In this document: one piece after another, positions 41,832-51,143 of the stretch
Layout of the letters: the number at the start of each line of letters is the position of its first letter
How positions within the stretch are numbered: the stretch's first letter is position 1
Assembly (NCBI RefSeq): GCF_014838715.1
Contig: NZ_CP061947.1
Coordinates: 372,001 to 436,000 of the forward strand
Length of the DNA: 64,000 bases
Direction: 5' to 3'
DNA from: Algoriphagus sp. Y33
Lineage (GTDB): Bacteria > Bacteroidota > Bacteroidia > Cytophagales > Cyclobacteriaceae
Notes under the pieces: model-generated
Databases searched by the model: none
The model's input: the letters and a program-made list of their open reading frames with translations, nothing else
Told to the model about the DNA's origin: nothing
Program-made: the position numbers and the translations under genes

Positions 41832-44567
41832 ATGAAACAAACAAAAAAAATAAAGCGTTTTCTCCTATTGCTCTTAGGCGTGCTGCTGATGCAGACGGGC
41901 ATGGCGCAAGAGACTTTCCCCAAAAACGGGGTAAGTGACCTGCGGCAAGGGGAGTATGCACTCATCAATGCAACCGCTGTCACATCCGACAAGACTGTGA
42001 ACAATGCCGTAATTTTAATCAAGGGTAAAAAAATCATCAAACTCGAAGCAGGTCTTGCCGTGCCGAAAGGATTCAAGGTGATTGACCTGAAAGGAAAGTA
42101 TGTCTACCCGGCTTTCATTGATGTCTATTCCAACTACGGGATGCCTGAAGTGGTCATGCCTCCAAGAACTAACCCAGTGATCAAGCGGGAGCAGATTATA
42201 CCGGCGAGAGCTGGTGCCTATAATGCCAATGATGCCATAAAAGCAGATTTTGATGCAGGAAGGGCTTTTGCCTTGGATCAGAAAAAAGCAAAGGCTTTAA
42301 GAGATCAGGGCATTGGAACAGTTTCTTCCTTCAGGCCGGATGGAGTAGCAAGAGGAACTTCGGTGGTACTGAGCTTAGGAGAAGACCAAGAGAATGAATT
42401 GATTCTCAAGAATGAAGTCTCCGCCTATTTCTCTATGGACAAAGGGAGCTCCTTGCAGGATTATCCCCATACCCTGATGGGCGGAATCTCTCTGATGAGA
42501 CAGACCTGGTTTGATGCCCTGTGGTACGGTCAACTAGAGGAGAAACCTTTTGTAGATCTGACATTGGAAGCTTTAAATAGGCAATTGGGTATTCCTTGGT
42601 ATTTCGAATCTCCGGATTGGAGTATGACTCTGACCGTGGACAAGGTTTCCAAAGAGCTTGGAAAGGATTTCATCATCAAAGGTGCCGGCGATGAATACCA
42701 AAGGATAGACAAAATAAGGGAGATGGGCAGACAGATGGTAATTCCCTTAAATTTCCCCAAGTCTTTTGATGTAAGTGATTCTCTATTTCATGATCTCATC
42801 TCACTGAAGGACATGAAGCATTGGGAAATGGCACCATTGAATTTGGCATATCTAGCAAAAAACGAAGTTGATTTTGCCATCACTGCCGATGGCCTTGACG
42901 ATCCCAAAGTATTTCTGGATCATTTGAAAATTGCTGTTGCTAGTGGACTTGGGGCAAATAAGGCTTTGGAAGCGTTGACTAAAACCCCGGCGCGATTTCT
43001 AGGAATGGAAAATGTGCTTGGCGGACTGGAAGAAGGGATGTATGGAAACATGATCATCTCAACAGGACCCATTTTTGACTTCGGTTCACAGCTGACGGAG
43101 ATTTGGGTGCAAGGTAAAAATTACAAGGTCTCTGCCAAATCAACCTTGGACAGTGCCTATGTTCCTGCTGTGACGATCGATGATAACCCAGAGATGCTGT
43201 ACCCATTTACCGCATTTGGGTCAGAAGAACTCCCTACAAGCGAAACTATGCTGATCAAGGGAGTTACTGTGTGGACCAACACCGAAAAGGGGATTTTAAA
43301 GAATCACGATGTGCTGATCGAAAATGGTAAAATCAGTAAAGTAGGAGAGAATCTAAAAGCCGGAAAAGTACGGGTAATCGACGGAACGGGAAGACATTTA
43401 TCCGCAGGGATCATAGATGAGCACGCCCATATTGCCTTGAAAGCAATAAATGAAATGGCAATAAATACATCCATGGTTCGGATGGCAGATGTGGTCAACC
43501 CTGAGGATATTGCTATTTATCGTGCGCTGGCAGGTGGGGTGGTCGCTGCACAATTACTTCATGGGAGCTCTGATGCCATAGGTGGACAGTCTGCTCTGGT
43601 GAAACTCAAGTGGGGTGGTACAGCCCAGGATATGATGATCGATGGAGCCGATAAGTTTATCAAATTCGCTCTGGGAGAAAATCCGAAAAGGTCGAAAAGT
43701 GATCCTTCGATCCGCTTTCCGCGAACCATCATGGGACTGGAGCAAGTGTATACGGATGCTTTTACCAATGCTTTGGAATATGAGAAACTATGGAAAGGTG
43801 TCTCAACTGATGGTTCTTCAGATAAATCAGCAAGTATTCCAAGAAGGGATTTGGTGAATGAGGCAATGTTGGAAATTATCCATAAACGTCTTTTTATTAC
43901 CAGTCATTCCTACGTGCAGTCGGAAATGCTTATGTTGATGGATGTGGCCGATAGATTTGATTTCACTATCAATACGTTCACCCATGTGCTGGAGGGATAT
44001 AAAATTGCAAATGAGATGCAAGCGCATGGAGTTGGAGGTTCTACTTTTTCGGACCGCTGGAATTATAAATGGGAGGCACGGAATGCCATTCCATACAATA
44101 CCGTACTGATGTCGGGGCAAGGAGTGGTTACGGCAGTAAATTCAGACAGTGGTGAGACGATCAGGCACCTCAATCAGGAAGCGGCCAAATCTATCAAGTA
44201 TGGTGGAATGGATGAGCAGGAAGCGTTGAAGCTTGCCACACTCAATCCTGCTATCCTGCTACATCTGGATGAAACGATGGGGACTGTAGAGGAAGGAAAA
44301 TCTGCTGATATCGTTCTTTGGTCAGATTCTCCCCTTTCTATTTATGCCAAGGCTGAGAAGACGATCATCGAAGGAGCCGTATACTTTGATATGGAAAGAG
44401 ACTTGGAGTTAAGAGCACAAGTAGCTGCAGAAAGAAGACGCATTTTGTCCAAAATGAAGATGTGGTCGGATAAGGGAGGAGAAACGGTAAAAGTAAGTTC
44501 TGCGGTTCCTATTGAAATGGAATGTGATTTCCTAGATGCTGAAAGTTTAATGGAAATGTTGAAATAA
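41832..44567 (+). CDS. Two-domain amidohydrolase-family protein, first domain degenerate
   Basis: 911 residues from ATG 41832, with the signal peptide KRFLLLLLGVLLMQTGMAQ; an earlier in-frame start at 41790 lies in the leader repeat. Domain 1 (about 30-460) has the small beta-sandwich (ILIKGKKIIKLEAG ... VIDLKGKYVYPAFIDVYSNYG), but where the metal HxH should follow it has DVYSNYG, so it is probably inactive. Domain 2 (about 475-905) has IDGTGRHLSAGIIDEHAHI (metal pair in HAH, about residue 530), later TSHSYV, TFTHVLEGYKI and NSDSGE. It is exported. The likely substrate is a cyclic amide or peptide-like compound; it is co-operonic with the next two genes. Confidence 0.85.
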   Translation: MKQTKKIKRFLLLLLGVLLMQTGMAQETFPKNGVSDLRQGEYALINATAVTSDKTVNNAVILIKGKKIIKLEAGLAVPKGFKVIDLKGKYVYPAFIDVYSNYGMPEVVMPPRTNPVIKREQIIPARAGAYNANDAIKADFDAGRAFALDQKKAKALRDQGIGTVSSFRPDGVARGTSVVLSLGEDQENELILKNEVSAYFSMDKGSSLQDYPHTLMGGISLMRQTWFDALWYGQLEEKPFVDLTLEALNRQLGIPWYFESPDWSMTLTVDKVSKELGKDFIIKGAGDEYQRIDKIREMGRQMVIPLNFPKSFDVSDSLFHDLISLKDMKHWEMAPLNLAYLAKNEVDFAITADGLDDPKVFLDHLKIAVASGLGANKALEALTKTPARFLGMENVLGGLEEGMYGNMIISTGPIFDFGSQLTEIWVQGKNYKVSAKSTLDSAYVPAVTIDDNPEMLYPFTAFGSEELPTSETMLIKGVTVWTNTEKGILKNHDVLIENGKISKVGENLKAGKVRVIDGTGRHLSAGIIDEHAHIALKAINEMAINTSMVRMADVVNPEDIAIYRALAGGVVAAQLLHGSSDAIGGQSALVKLKWGGTAQDMMIDGADKFIKFALGENPKRSKSDPSIRFPRTIMGLEQVYTDAFTNALEYEKLWKGVSTDGSSDKSASIPRRDLVNEAMLEIIHKRLFITSHSYVQSEMLMLMDVADRFDFTINTFTHVLEGYKIANEMQAHGVGGSTFSDRWNYKWEARNAIPYNTVLMSGQGVVTAVNSDSGETIRHLNQEAAKSIKYGGMDEQEALKLATLNPAILLHLDETMGTVEEGKSADIVLWSDSPLSIYAKAEKTIIEGAVYFDMERDLELRAQVAAERRRILSKMKMWSDKGGETVKVSSAVPIEMECDFLDAESLMEMLK

Positions 44568-44574
44568 GTACAAA

Positions 44575-45876
44575 ATGAAAAATAACATACTGGTATATAT
44601 AGTATTCCTATTTCTCCTGCCCTTGACGACAAGGGGACAATGGGTATCCACACCCGGGAAACCGCAAGAAAAAGCAATCATACTAAAAGGAGGGACTATC
44701 CACTTAGGAAACGGTGAAGTGCTTGCAAGAACGGACTTGGTTTTTGAAGATGGCCTGATAAAGGCAGTTGGAACGGACCTGACAGTGGAAAGTGACATGG
44801 AAGTGATTGACGTCGTCGGACAGCATGTGTATCCAGGACTTATTTTGCCTGACTCCAGGATCGGACTGACCGAAATAAGTGCTTTCAGGGCAACAAGTGA
44901 CTATGCCGAGGAAGGAGAATATCTTCCAAATATCAACACCGCTTACGCGTATACTGTAGATTCGGAGGTTATCCCTACACTACGCTTTAACGGCGTGTTG
45001 GTAGCTGAAGTGGCTCCGTCCGGAGGAGTGATTTCAGGAGTGTCTTCAGTCATGGAACTTGATGGTTGGAACTGGGAATATGCTTTGGTACAAAGCGCCG
45101 GAATGCATCTGAATTGGCCCGCAAAAAAATCAAGAAGATTTGATAGGGCAAGTGGAGCCATCACTTTAGAGGACAGCAAATCGTATCCAGAAACCGTCTC
45201 GGAACTGAAAAGCATGTTCAGTGATGCGATCAGCTATGGAGAGAGAGCTGAAAAGAACCGGAATCTAAAATTGGAAGCAATGCAGCCTTTACTAAACCGT
45301 AAAATGAAGCTGTTCATCCATTGTGAAGATGCCTATGGGATAGTGGAGAGTGTGCGCTATTTTAAATCGCTGAGTCTCGACGGGCTTGTCATCGTAACTG
45401 GGGAAGCAGCCCTGAAGGTGAAGGACTTTTTAGCTGAAGAAAAAGTTCCGGTAGTACTCCCACCTACTTTGAGCTTGCCCGGTGGAATTGATATGGATTA
45501 TGATATGCGCTATAAGTTACCGGCCTTATTGACCAAAGCAGGAGTGAAGGTCGCCCTTAGCCATGCGGGGAGTATCACAGAGTCCCGTAACCTTCCATTC
45601 TATGCAGGCGTAGCGGCTGCATTTGGATTGGAGAAAGAGGAGGCACTCAAACTGGTGACAAGCAATACTGCCGACATATTAGGTGTGGGAGATTTGATGG
45701 GGACGTTGGAAGTGGGCAAGCAGGCTACCTTGCTTATTTCCAAAGGGGATATTATGGAAATAGCTACAAATGATGTTGTTCAGGCATTTATCCGTGGACA
45801 AAAAACTGTACTAAAGAACAAGCAACAAGAAATGTATGAGAAGTACGCTGAAAAATATGCGGATGAGAAGGATTAA
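44575..45876 (+). CDS. Amidohydrolase-like protein lacking the usual metal ligands
   Basis: 433 residues. Signal peptide MKNNILVYIVFLFLLPLTTRGQ. The start of the amidohydrolase fold is clear (AIILKGGTIHLGNGEVLARTDLVFEDGLIKAVG ... VIDVVGQHVYPGLILPDSRIG), but the HxH position reads PDSRIG. KLFIHCEDAYGI and VKVALSHAGS are kept, and the C-terminus (NTADILGVGDLMGTLEVGKQATLLIS) is typical. It may be a non-catalytic partner of the 911-residue protein encoded 7 bp upstream, with one supplying the metal site and the other structure (inference). Confidence 0.8.
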   Translation: MKNNILVYIVFLFLLPLTTRGQWVSTPGKPQEKAIILKGGTIHLGNGEVLARTDLVFEDGLIKAVGTDLTVESDMEVIDVVGQHVYPGLILPDSRIGLTEISAFRATSDYAEEGEYLPNINTAYAYTVDSEVIPTLRFNGVLVAEVAPSGGVISGVSSVMELDGWNWEYALVQSAGMHLNWPAKKSRRFDRASGAITLEDSKSYPETVSELKSMFSDAISYGERAEKNRNLKLEAMQPLLNRKMKLFIHCEDAYGIVESVRYFKSLSLDGLVIVTGEAALKVKDFLAEEKVPVVLPPTLSLPGGIDMDYDMRYKLPALLTKAGVKVALSHAGSITESRNLPFYAGVAAAFGLEKEEALKLVTSNTADILGVGDLMGTLEVGKQATLLISKGDIMEIATNDVVQAFIRGQKTVLKNKQQEMYEKYAEKYADEKD

Positions 45877-47134
45877 ACTGATTGTGTTACTATGCTCTGC
45901 ATTAATCACGGAGAGTTTTTCCCAAACCGAAAGGTTCAAAGGTCAAGGGCCAGTCGAAAGCGTGAGTACTGCGGCTCGTCCGGTTGAGAAGCAATGGAAA
46001 GGTACATTTGAATTTGAGGAGACTTCAGTAAAGGTTTCCAATGATTTCAATGGAGGGAGACTAAATGGGATGTTCGCCCAAAACGATAGCCTGTTGATTG
46101 GTTTGATCGGTCCTGAGAATGTTCCGGTCAATATGAGTCCCTGGTATGCGTTTAAAGTGTGGGCTCCGCAAAAGCAACGCATTCATATCCGGGTTACCTA
46201 TTCAGGGAGTGCAAGACATCGCTATTTTCCTAAAATCAGCAGGGATACTGATACTTGGGTTCCACTGGATTCTACCCGTGTGGTCTATGGGGATTTAGAA
46301 GGAGAAAAGTCAAATGGTACTTCCAGACCGGCAGTAATGACCATGTCACTGGAAGTAGGGCCGGATACACTGTGGATAGCAGGACAGGAGTTGATTGATT
46401 CGGAAAAAGTCTTCAATTGGATGGATTCAATGGCAAGTAATCAAGCAATCACTCTTCAGTCTTTCGGAAAAAGTAGGGAAGGAAGACCGATGAAAGTCTT
46501 AACGATAGGCAACCCTGAGGCCAAGCACCATCTCATGGTGATATCGAGGCAGCATCCGCCGGAAGTGACCGGTTATTTGGCGATGCAGGCTTTTTTAAAA
46601 ACCATTGCGGGTTCATCACCTTTAGCGGTAGAATTCAGAGAAAAATTCTCCCTATTTGCAGTTCCATTGATGAATCCTGATGGAGTAGATAATGGTCATT
46701 GGCGACACAATTCAGGTGGGGTGGACCTCAATAGGGACTGGCAAAATTTTAACCATCCGGAAACGCAGCAGGTCAGGGACTTTATGCATCAGGTTATTGG
46801 CGAAACAGGCGGGGAGTTTAATTTTGGAATAGATTTTCATTCTACCTGGGACGATATCTATTACACGATTGATCCGAAGTTATCAGGAAATATGCCAGGG
46901 CTCGTTTATGAATGGCTAGATGCAGTTAAGGGGAGATTGCCTGGGTATGATCCTAATATTAGTTCCAATGATCAGATGGTTCCCACAACAGTCTCGAGAA
47001 ATTACTTCTTTATGGAATTTGATGCAGAAGCATTAGTTTATGAGATTGGTGATAACACAGACAGAAACTTTGTCGCAGAAAAAGGAAGGGTGGGAGCTGA
47101 GGAATTAATGAGATTGATGCTTTTGAAATACTGA
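45863..47134 (+). CDS. M14-family zinc carboxypeptidase, exported
   Basis: 423 residues from ATG 45863 (MRRIKLIVLLCSALITESFSQ, a signal peptide); an in-frame ATG at 45836 adds nine. It overlaps the previous gene by 14 bp. An N-terminal beta domain (about 25-170) precedes the M14 domain: SRQHPPEVTGYLAMQAF (HxxE metal pair), LNRDWQNFNHPE, GIDFHSTWDDIYY (third metal His) and EALVYEIGDNTDRNF (catalytic Glu). It should remove C-terminal residues from peptides or cleave amide-linked compounds in the periplasm. It is the last gene of the long module 3 operon. Confidence 0.92.
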   Translation: MRRIKLIVLLCSALITESFSQTERFKGQGPVESVSTAARPVEKQWKGTFEFEETSVKVSNDFNGGRLNGMFAQNDSLLIGLIGPENVPVNMSPWYAFKVWAPQKQRIHIRVTYSGSARHRYFPKISRDTDTWVPLDSTRVVYGDLEGEKSNGTSRPAVMTMSLEVGPDTLWIAGQELIDSEKVFNWMDSMASNQAITLQSFGKSREGRPMKVLTIGNPEAKHHLMVISRQHPPEVTGYLAMQAFLKTIAGSSPLAVEFREKFSLFAVPLMNPDGVDNGHWRHNSGGVDLNRDWQNFNHPETQQVRDFMHQVIGETGGEFNFGIDFHSTWDDIYYTIDPKLSGNMPGLVYEWLDAVKGRLPGYDPNISSNDQMVPTTVSRNYFFMEFDAEALVYEIGDNTDRNFVAEKGRVGAEELMRLMLLKY

Positions 47135-47285
47135 ATGATCCAGGGCTGAGGCATATGGTTATAAGGAAGGGGTGGTTGACTACATGGTATTTTGAGCTAA
47201 TCTTTTGCTAATGCAAAAAATCGTAAAGGCTGGTTTATTACTATAGAGAAGTCATGATAAGTGAGTAGCAAGGAATTTTCAGAGC

Positions 47286-48479
47286 TTAGTCCATCCTTAT
47301 TTTTATCACCGCAGAAGAAATCAAAGTGATCAATCCAATTAAAGCTATTGATGTCGAGACACCAAAAGAATCGGCTACTATCCCTGTCAAAATTGCTCCT
47401 ATGGCATACCCCAAATCACGCCACAACCGAAACACACCAATACTATTGGCTCTTTGCTCAGGATGGGTATAGTCTGCTATTGCCGCCAGAAATGTAGGAT
47501 AGACCACGGCTGTGCCGATACCAAGCAGCGCACTCAAAACGGTGAACTCAATGAATGAATTGGCAAATATCATCCCGATAATGGCAAAGCCTTGGATTAG
47601 CATCCCCCAAAAAAGCATTGATTTTTTTATCCAAATATCAGCCAATCTACCTGTGAGTAATTGGCCTAGACCCCACACGATGGGATATATAGCTACTACT
47701 TTCCCAACTTCGGACAGACTAAATCCTTTACTGACTAGTAGAATAGGAAAAAGTCCCCAGATCATCCCATCATTAAGGTTATTGACCAATCCTGCTTGGG
47801 TGATTGAACCGAGATTGGGATTTGTCCAGGTGGTTTCACGAAATACATTCTTTAACTTTTGAACTTGACTTACTGTGGTTTCTTTAAAAACATGATGCAC
47901 AGTGTCTTTTACAAGAAAATAGCTTAATACTAGTCCTGCGACTGCAAATCCAATTCCTAAGTAAAACGGAAAAGGTCTAAGACCATATTCTGAGGCGATC
48001 CATCCAGTGAGGAAAGCAACGATTCCTACTGCCAAGTAACCTGCGGATTCATTTAATCCCATGGCCAGCCCTCTGTTTTTGTCACCCACAAGATCGATTT
48101 TCATCACCACTGTACTAGACCAGGTGAGCCCCTGGTTGATTCCCAGTAAAATATTGGCCGCTATGACCCAATTCCAGTTGCTGGCATAGATCAAAATAAG
48201 TGGCACAGGAAGCCCTATAAGCCAGCCAATCACTAACAGATTCTTTCGTCCAACCTTGTTGGCAAAAGCTCCCGTGTAATAGTTGGTAATAGCTTTGGAA
48301 ATACCGAATACAACTATGAAAGATAGAATGGCAGATTTAGCTGCCATGTCAAAATCCGCTTCTGCCAGCTGAGGAAGTATGCTGCGTTCTAGACCTATCA
48401 TTCCCCCTACAAAGCCATTGATAATAACCAATAAGGTGAACTGCCTCCAGTTTTCTTTCAATCCTAATTTAACCTCCAT
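47286..48479 (-). CDS. Major facilitator superfamily transporter
   Basis: 397 residues with about 12 hydrophobic segments in two halves. The first half has GMIGLERSILPQLAEADF, NKVGRKNLLVIGWLIG (loop 2-3 motif) and ILLGINQGLTWSSTVVMKIDLV; the second half has GRLADIWIKKSMLFWG. It resembles drug/metabolite or inorganic-ion exporters of the DHA type; the substrate is unknown. It is followed upstream by a truncated MBL-fold fragment and a Crp regulator on the same strand, a set I associate with sulfur or persulfide handling, but the cluster here is damaged. Confidence 0.88.
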   Translation of the reverse strand: MEVKLGLKENWRQFTLLVIINGFVGGMIGLERSILPQLAEADFDMAAKSAILSFIVVFGISKAITNYYTGAFANKVGRKNLLVIGWLIGLPVPLILIYASNWNWVIAANILLGINQGLTWSSTVVMKIDLVGDKNRGLAMGLNESAGYLAVGIVAFLTGWIASEYGLRPFPFYLGIGFAVAGLVLSYFLVKDTVHHVFKETTVSQVQKLKNVFRETTWTNPNLGSITQAGLVNNLNDGMIWGLFPILLVSKGFSLSEVGKVVAIYPIVWGLGQLLTGRLADIWIKKSMLFWGMLIQGFAIIGMIFANSFIEFTVLSALLGIGTAVVYPTFLAAIADYTHPEQRANSIGVFRLWRDLGYAIGAILTGIVADSFGVSTSIALIGLITLISSAVIKIRMD

Positions 48480-48485
48480 GGCGTC

Positions 48486-48869
48486 TTAGGATATAGTACA
48501 ATGATTGGCTCCGGCCTCGAAGTCAATAGGGTTCAGGTCAGTAAAATCCCCGGAAATATTCTTCTGAAAAACCTTTAGGTAGTTTTCCGGCGGGTTGGTA
48601 GGCTTTTTAAGCACAGACTGAACAAGCTCCTGCCCGTTAACTTTGAGCAAGGCCGTATTCTTCACCACCTCTCCCAATGTGGAGTGTATGGGTTGCTTAT
48701 GAAAAGGTACCGGCTGACTGCTATGTCCTGGTAAAACGGTAACATTGAGCCCCAAGCGGATGAGTTTTGGGATGGAATGAAAAAGCAAGGTGGCTTTGCT
48801 TTCTGTTTCTTTTTTACCGGCTTCCAGCCACTTTTTTAAGGTATCGGCATAGATCTCTTTGGGTTCCAT
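48486..48869 (-). pseudogene. C-terminal fragment of an MBL-fold (persulfide-dioxygenase-like) hydrolase
   Basis: 127 codons beginning MEPKEIYADTLKKWLEAG. LGLNVTVLPGHSSQPVPF carries the late metal His of the MBL fold (LPGH). LGEVVKNTALL and PPNPPENYLKVFQKN-type sequence (here PTNPPENYLKVFQKN), and the ending FEAGANHCTIS, match the C-terminal third of rhodanese-linked MBL or persulfide dioxygenase proteins. The N-terminal two-thirds, including HxHxDH, is missing, so catalysis is impossible. It sits 6 bp from the MFS start. A short expressed relic cannot be excluded. Confidence 0.7.
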
Positions 48870-48938
48870 TGTATTGAATAGTTGCTAATACAAAGGACGG
48901 GTTACTGAGAGTCAATCTCTTTTACATTTGTTAACTAA

Positions 48939-49514
48939 TCAGGAGATAGCTGCTCTAAGTCGGCTCAGACTCACCTGTGTGATCCCCAGATAGGAAGCGA
49001 TGTATTTTAAAGGTATTTCTCTGATTACCACAGGCGATTTTTGGAGCAATGCCAGATAGCGTTCTTCAGCGGTATGAAATTGCAGGCTTTCAAGTCTGTT
49101 GATGGTTTCCACGTAAGATCGCTCCACCACCTTTCGAAATAGTCTCTCCACTTCATGGTACCTATCAAATAATTCAAAAAGTGAATTGGCCGGGATGGCG
49201 ATAAAAGTTGTATCACTTATAGTTTGTATGGCTTTGTGGCTTGGCCTGCCTGTAAAAAGACTTTCTGCTCTGATAATCAGGTCATTTTCGAAGGCAAAAT
49301 ACTCGGTAACATCTTTGTCTTCTTTAAAATAATGGATCCTGGCGGTCCCTTCCAGTACAAAGTAGATCGTTCTGCAAGTTTGGCCAATGGTCTGGAGATT
49401 CTTGTTTTTTTTGATGGAAACAATTGAGCATAGGTTTTTTATTTCTTCCCCTGCCTTCGGAGAAATCGGGGTGATCCCGGATAAGTAGTTAAGAAATTTA
49501 TCGACCTGTTCCAT
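48939..49514 (-). CDS. Crp/Fnr-family transcriptional regulator
   Basis: 191 residues. The cyclic-nucleotide-type beta-roll spans about 10-115 (TIYFVLEGTARIHYFKEDKDVTEYFAFENDLI). The C-terminal helix-turn-helix is IPLKYIASYLGITQVSLSRLRAAIS, with the recognition helix close to the end, as usual for the short Bacteroidota Crp-like proteins. It is divergent from a SulP fragment (143 bp away) and upstream of the MBL fragment and MFS genes, which it may have controlled. Confidence 0.92.
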   Translation of the reverse strand: MEQVDKFLNYLSGITPISPKAGEEIKNLCSIVSIKKNKNLQTIGQTCRTIYFVLEGTARIHYFKEDKDVTEYFAFENDLIIRAESLFTGRPSHKAIQTISDTTFIAIPANSLFELFDRYHEVERLFRKVVERSYVETINRLESLQFHTAEERYLALLQKSPVVIREIPLKYIASYLGITQVSLSRLRAAIS

Positions 49515-49656
49515 CTAGCTTAATAATTTGAAATTGCTTGATTCCTCAAAAGATCCATAAATCTTTTGTCTCGTTTTTTTTCTAAAAGTCTATGTTAAAA
49601 CAAAAAGTAATCTTATTAGATTCTACGGTCATATTTTCATATTCGGAAAAGTCAAT

Positions 49657-49990
49657 TTGTTTGATTTCAACCAGCGTGTTGACTATAAAACCGGAGTCCT
49701 ATCTGGACTTACCGTGGCGATGGTACTGTTGCCTGAAGCGGTTGCCTTTGCTATGGTGGCAGGACCTTCTCCTTTGGCGGGACTTTATGCTGCGTTTGTG
49801 AAGGGGTTGGTCACTGCCATTTTAGGAGGAAGGTATGATCTCCGGTGCAACTGGAGCTATTGCTGGTGTATTTGCGGCCTTGGCTATCGCACATGGGATG
49901 GAATATGTCTTTGCTGCCGTCATAGTAAGTTTAGTTTCGAGTAATTGTAACATATATAATAAGACTGGCTATTTCAATGAGAGCAATTAA
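49657..49990 (+). pseudogene. N-terminal fragment of a SulP-family anion transporter, frameshifted
   Basis: The frame [36 protein letters not shown] and [22 protein letters not shown] is the classical SulP start. Near 49830 the frame changes and continues as [37 protein letters not shown], then leaves homology and stops at 49988. Only about 85 of the usual 500 or more residues remain. It is dead by frameshift and deletion. Its divergence from the Crp gene suggests a former sulfate or bicarbonate uptake unit. Confidence 0.85.
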
Positions 49991-50318
49991 ATTTTCAGTC
50001 CGTAAAAAGTATGGATGATTTGTGGGAAAAGTTGAAAAGACAAAAATATAGGTATGTCAAACCAATATTGAGCATCTGGCTAAGTGGGGGTGTAAAATTT
50101 TCCTTCAGATAAAAAGAGCTTGCTAGTGCCCATAAGGGGAGACCTTTTGTAACTGTTTCACTTTGTACTCTGAAGGACAGCTTTTTAGATGCATTCTGCT
50201 TTAATTTAGTAAAAAGTATGAGGAAACTGCAGCTTTCCGAAAGGGTGTATAGTGACAATAGATCCATTTCCCTTAATCATTAAACAAGAAATTGACCTAA
50301 CTAACAAATACAAGACAA
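49991..50318. other. Gene-free interval
   Basis: About 330 bp between the SulP fragment and the flavodoxin-like gene. No coding sequence recognised. A 90-codon minus-strand open frame (49995-50267) has no start context or family resemblance and is not called. Confidence 0.4.
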
Positions 50319-51062
50319 ATGAAATTCCGTCTCAATACTATTCAAACCAAATGGAACCGGGAGAACCCATTTGATTTTTCAGATCTAAAGGCAGTTCTAA
50401 TCAATTGCACGTTAAAGAAGTCCCCGTCAGTTTCCCACACTGAGGGTTTGATGTCCATGGCGCAGACCATCCTGGAGGCCAATGGGGTTAGGACAGAACT
50501 GATCAGGGCAGTGGATCATGATATTGCCTCTGGAGTCTATCCGGATATGACAGAGCATGGATGGGAAAAAGACGACTGGCCTGCTATTCATAAGAAAGTC
50601 ATGGATGGAAATATCCTTATCATTGGTACACCAATTTGGCTGGGTGAGAAATCTTCCATTGCCACCCAGGTGATAGAGCGGCTTTACGGTAATTCGGGGA
50701 TACTGAATAAAAAAGGGCAATATGCCTATTATGGCAAAGCTGGAGGCTGTCTAGTGACGGGGAATGAAGATGGAATCAAGCATTGTGCAATGAACATCCT
50801 GTATAGCCTGCAGCATTTGGGGTATGCTATTCCACCCCAGGCTGATGCGGGCTGGATAGGCGAGGCAGGTCCCGGAGCCAGCTACCTGGATGAGGGAAGT
50901 GGCGGTTTACAGAATGATTTCACTACTAGAAATACCACTTTTATGACCTGGAACCTGATGCACATGGCAGCTATGCTGAAGCATGGCTTTGCTGCTCACG
51001 GCAACCTGCGAAAAGACTGGGACGAAAGTGATCATGATCATCCTAATCCTGAATATCGATAG
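50319..51062 (+). CDS. Flavodoxin-like NAD(P)H-dependent FMN reductase family protein
   Basis: 247 residues. The Rossmann-like start LKAVLINCTLKKSPSVSHTEGLMSMAQTIL is the FMN phosphate-binding region of NADPH-dependent FMN reductases. DGNILIIGTPIWLGEKSSIATQVIERLYG is the flavin-loop motif. GQYAYYGKAGGCLVTGNEDGIKHCAMNILYSLQHLGY continues the fold. The C-terminus is polar, histidine-rich (SDHDHPNPEYR). Cytosolic. Neighbours are broken genes, so its physiological partner cannot be read from context. Confidence 0.88.
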   Translation: MKFRLNTIQTKWNRENPFDFSDLKAVLINCTLKKSPSVSHTEGLMSMAQTILEANGVRTELIRAVDHDIASGVYPDMTEHGWEKDDWPAIHKKVMDGNILIIGTPIWLGEKSSIATQVIERLYGNSGILNKKGQYAYYGKAGGCLVTGNEDGIKHCAMNILYSLQHLGYAIPPQADAGWIGEAGPGASYLDEGSGGLQNDFTTRNTTFMTWNLMHMAAMLKHGFAAHGNLRKDWDESDHDHPNPEYR

Positions 51063-51143
51063 GGGGAGGATGCACGAAAGTTTTTTTCTGACCTAGTTCG
51101 CATTGTCTTGCTAAACCCAACCTAGAATTCCGATATTCAATGT

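Noticed and set aside
41618..41961. Minus-strand frames across the leader repeats (41618-41821 and 41719-41961)
   Set aside because: They arise because the repeat lacks stops in that frame in two copies; the frame is not kept in the other copies.
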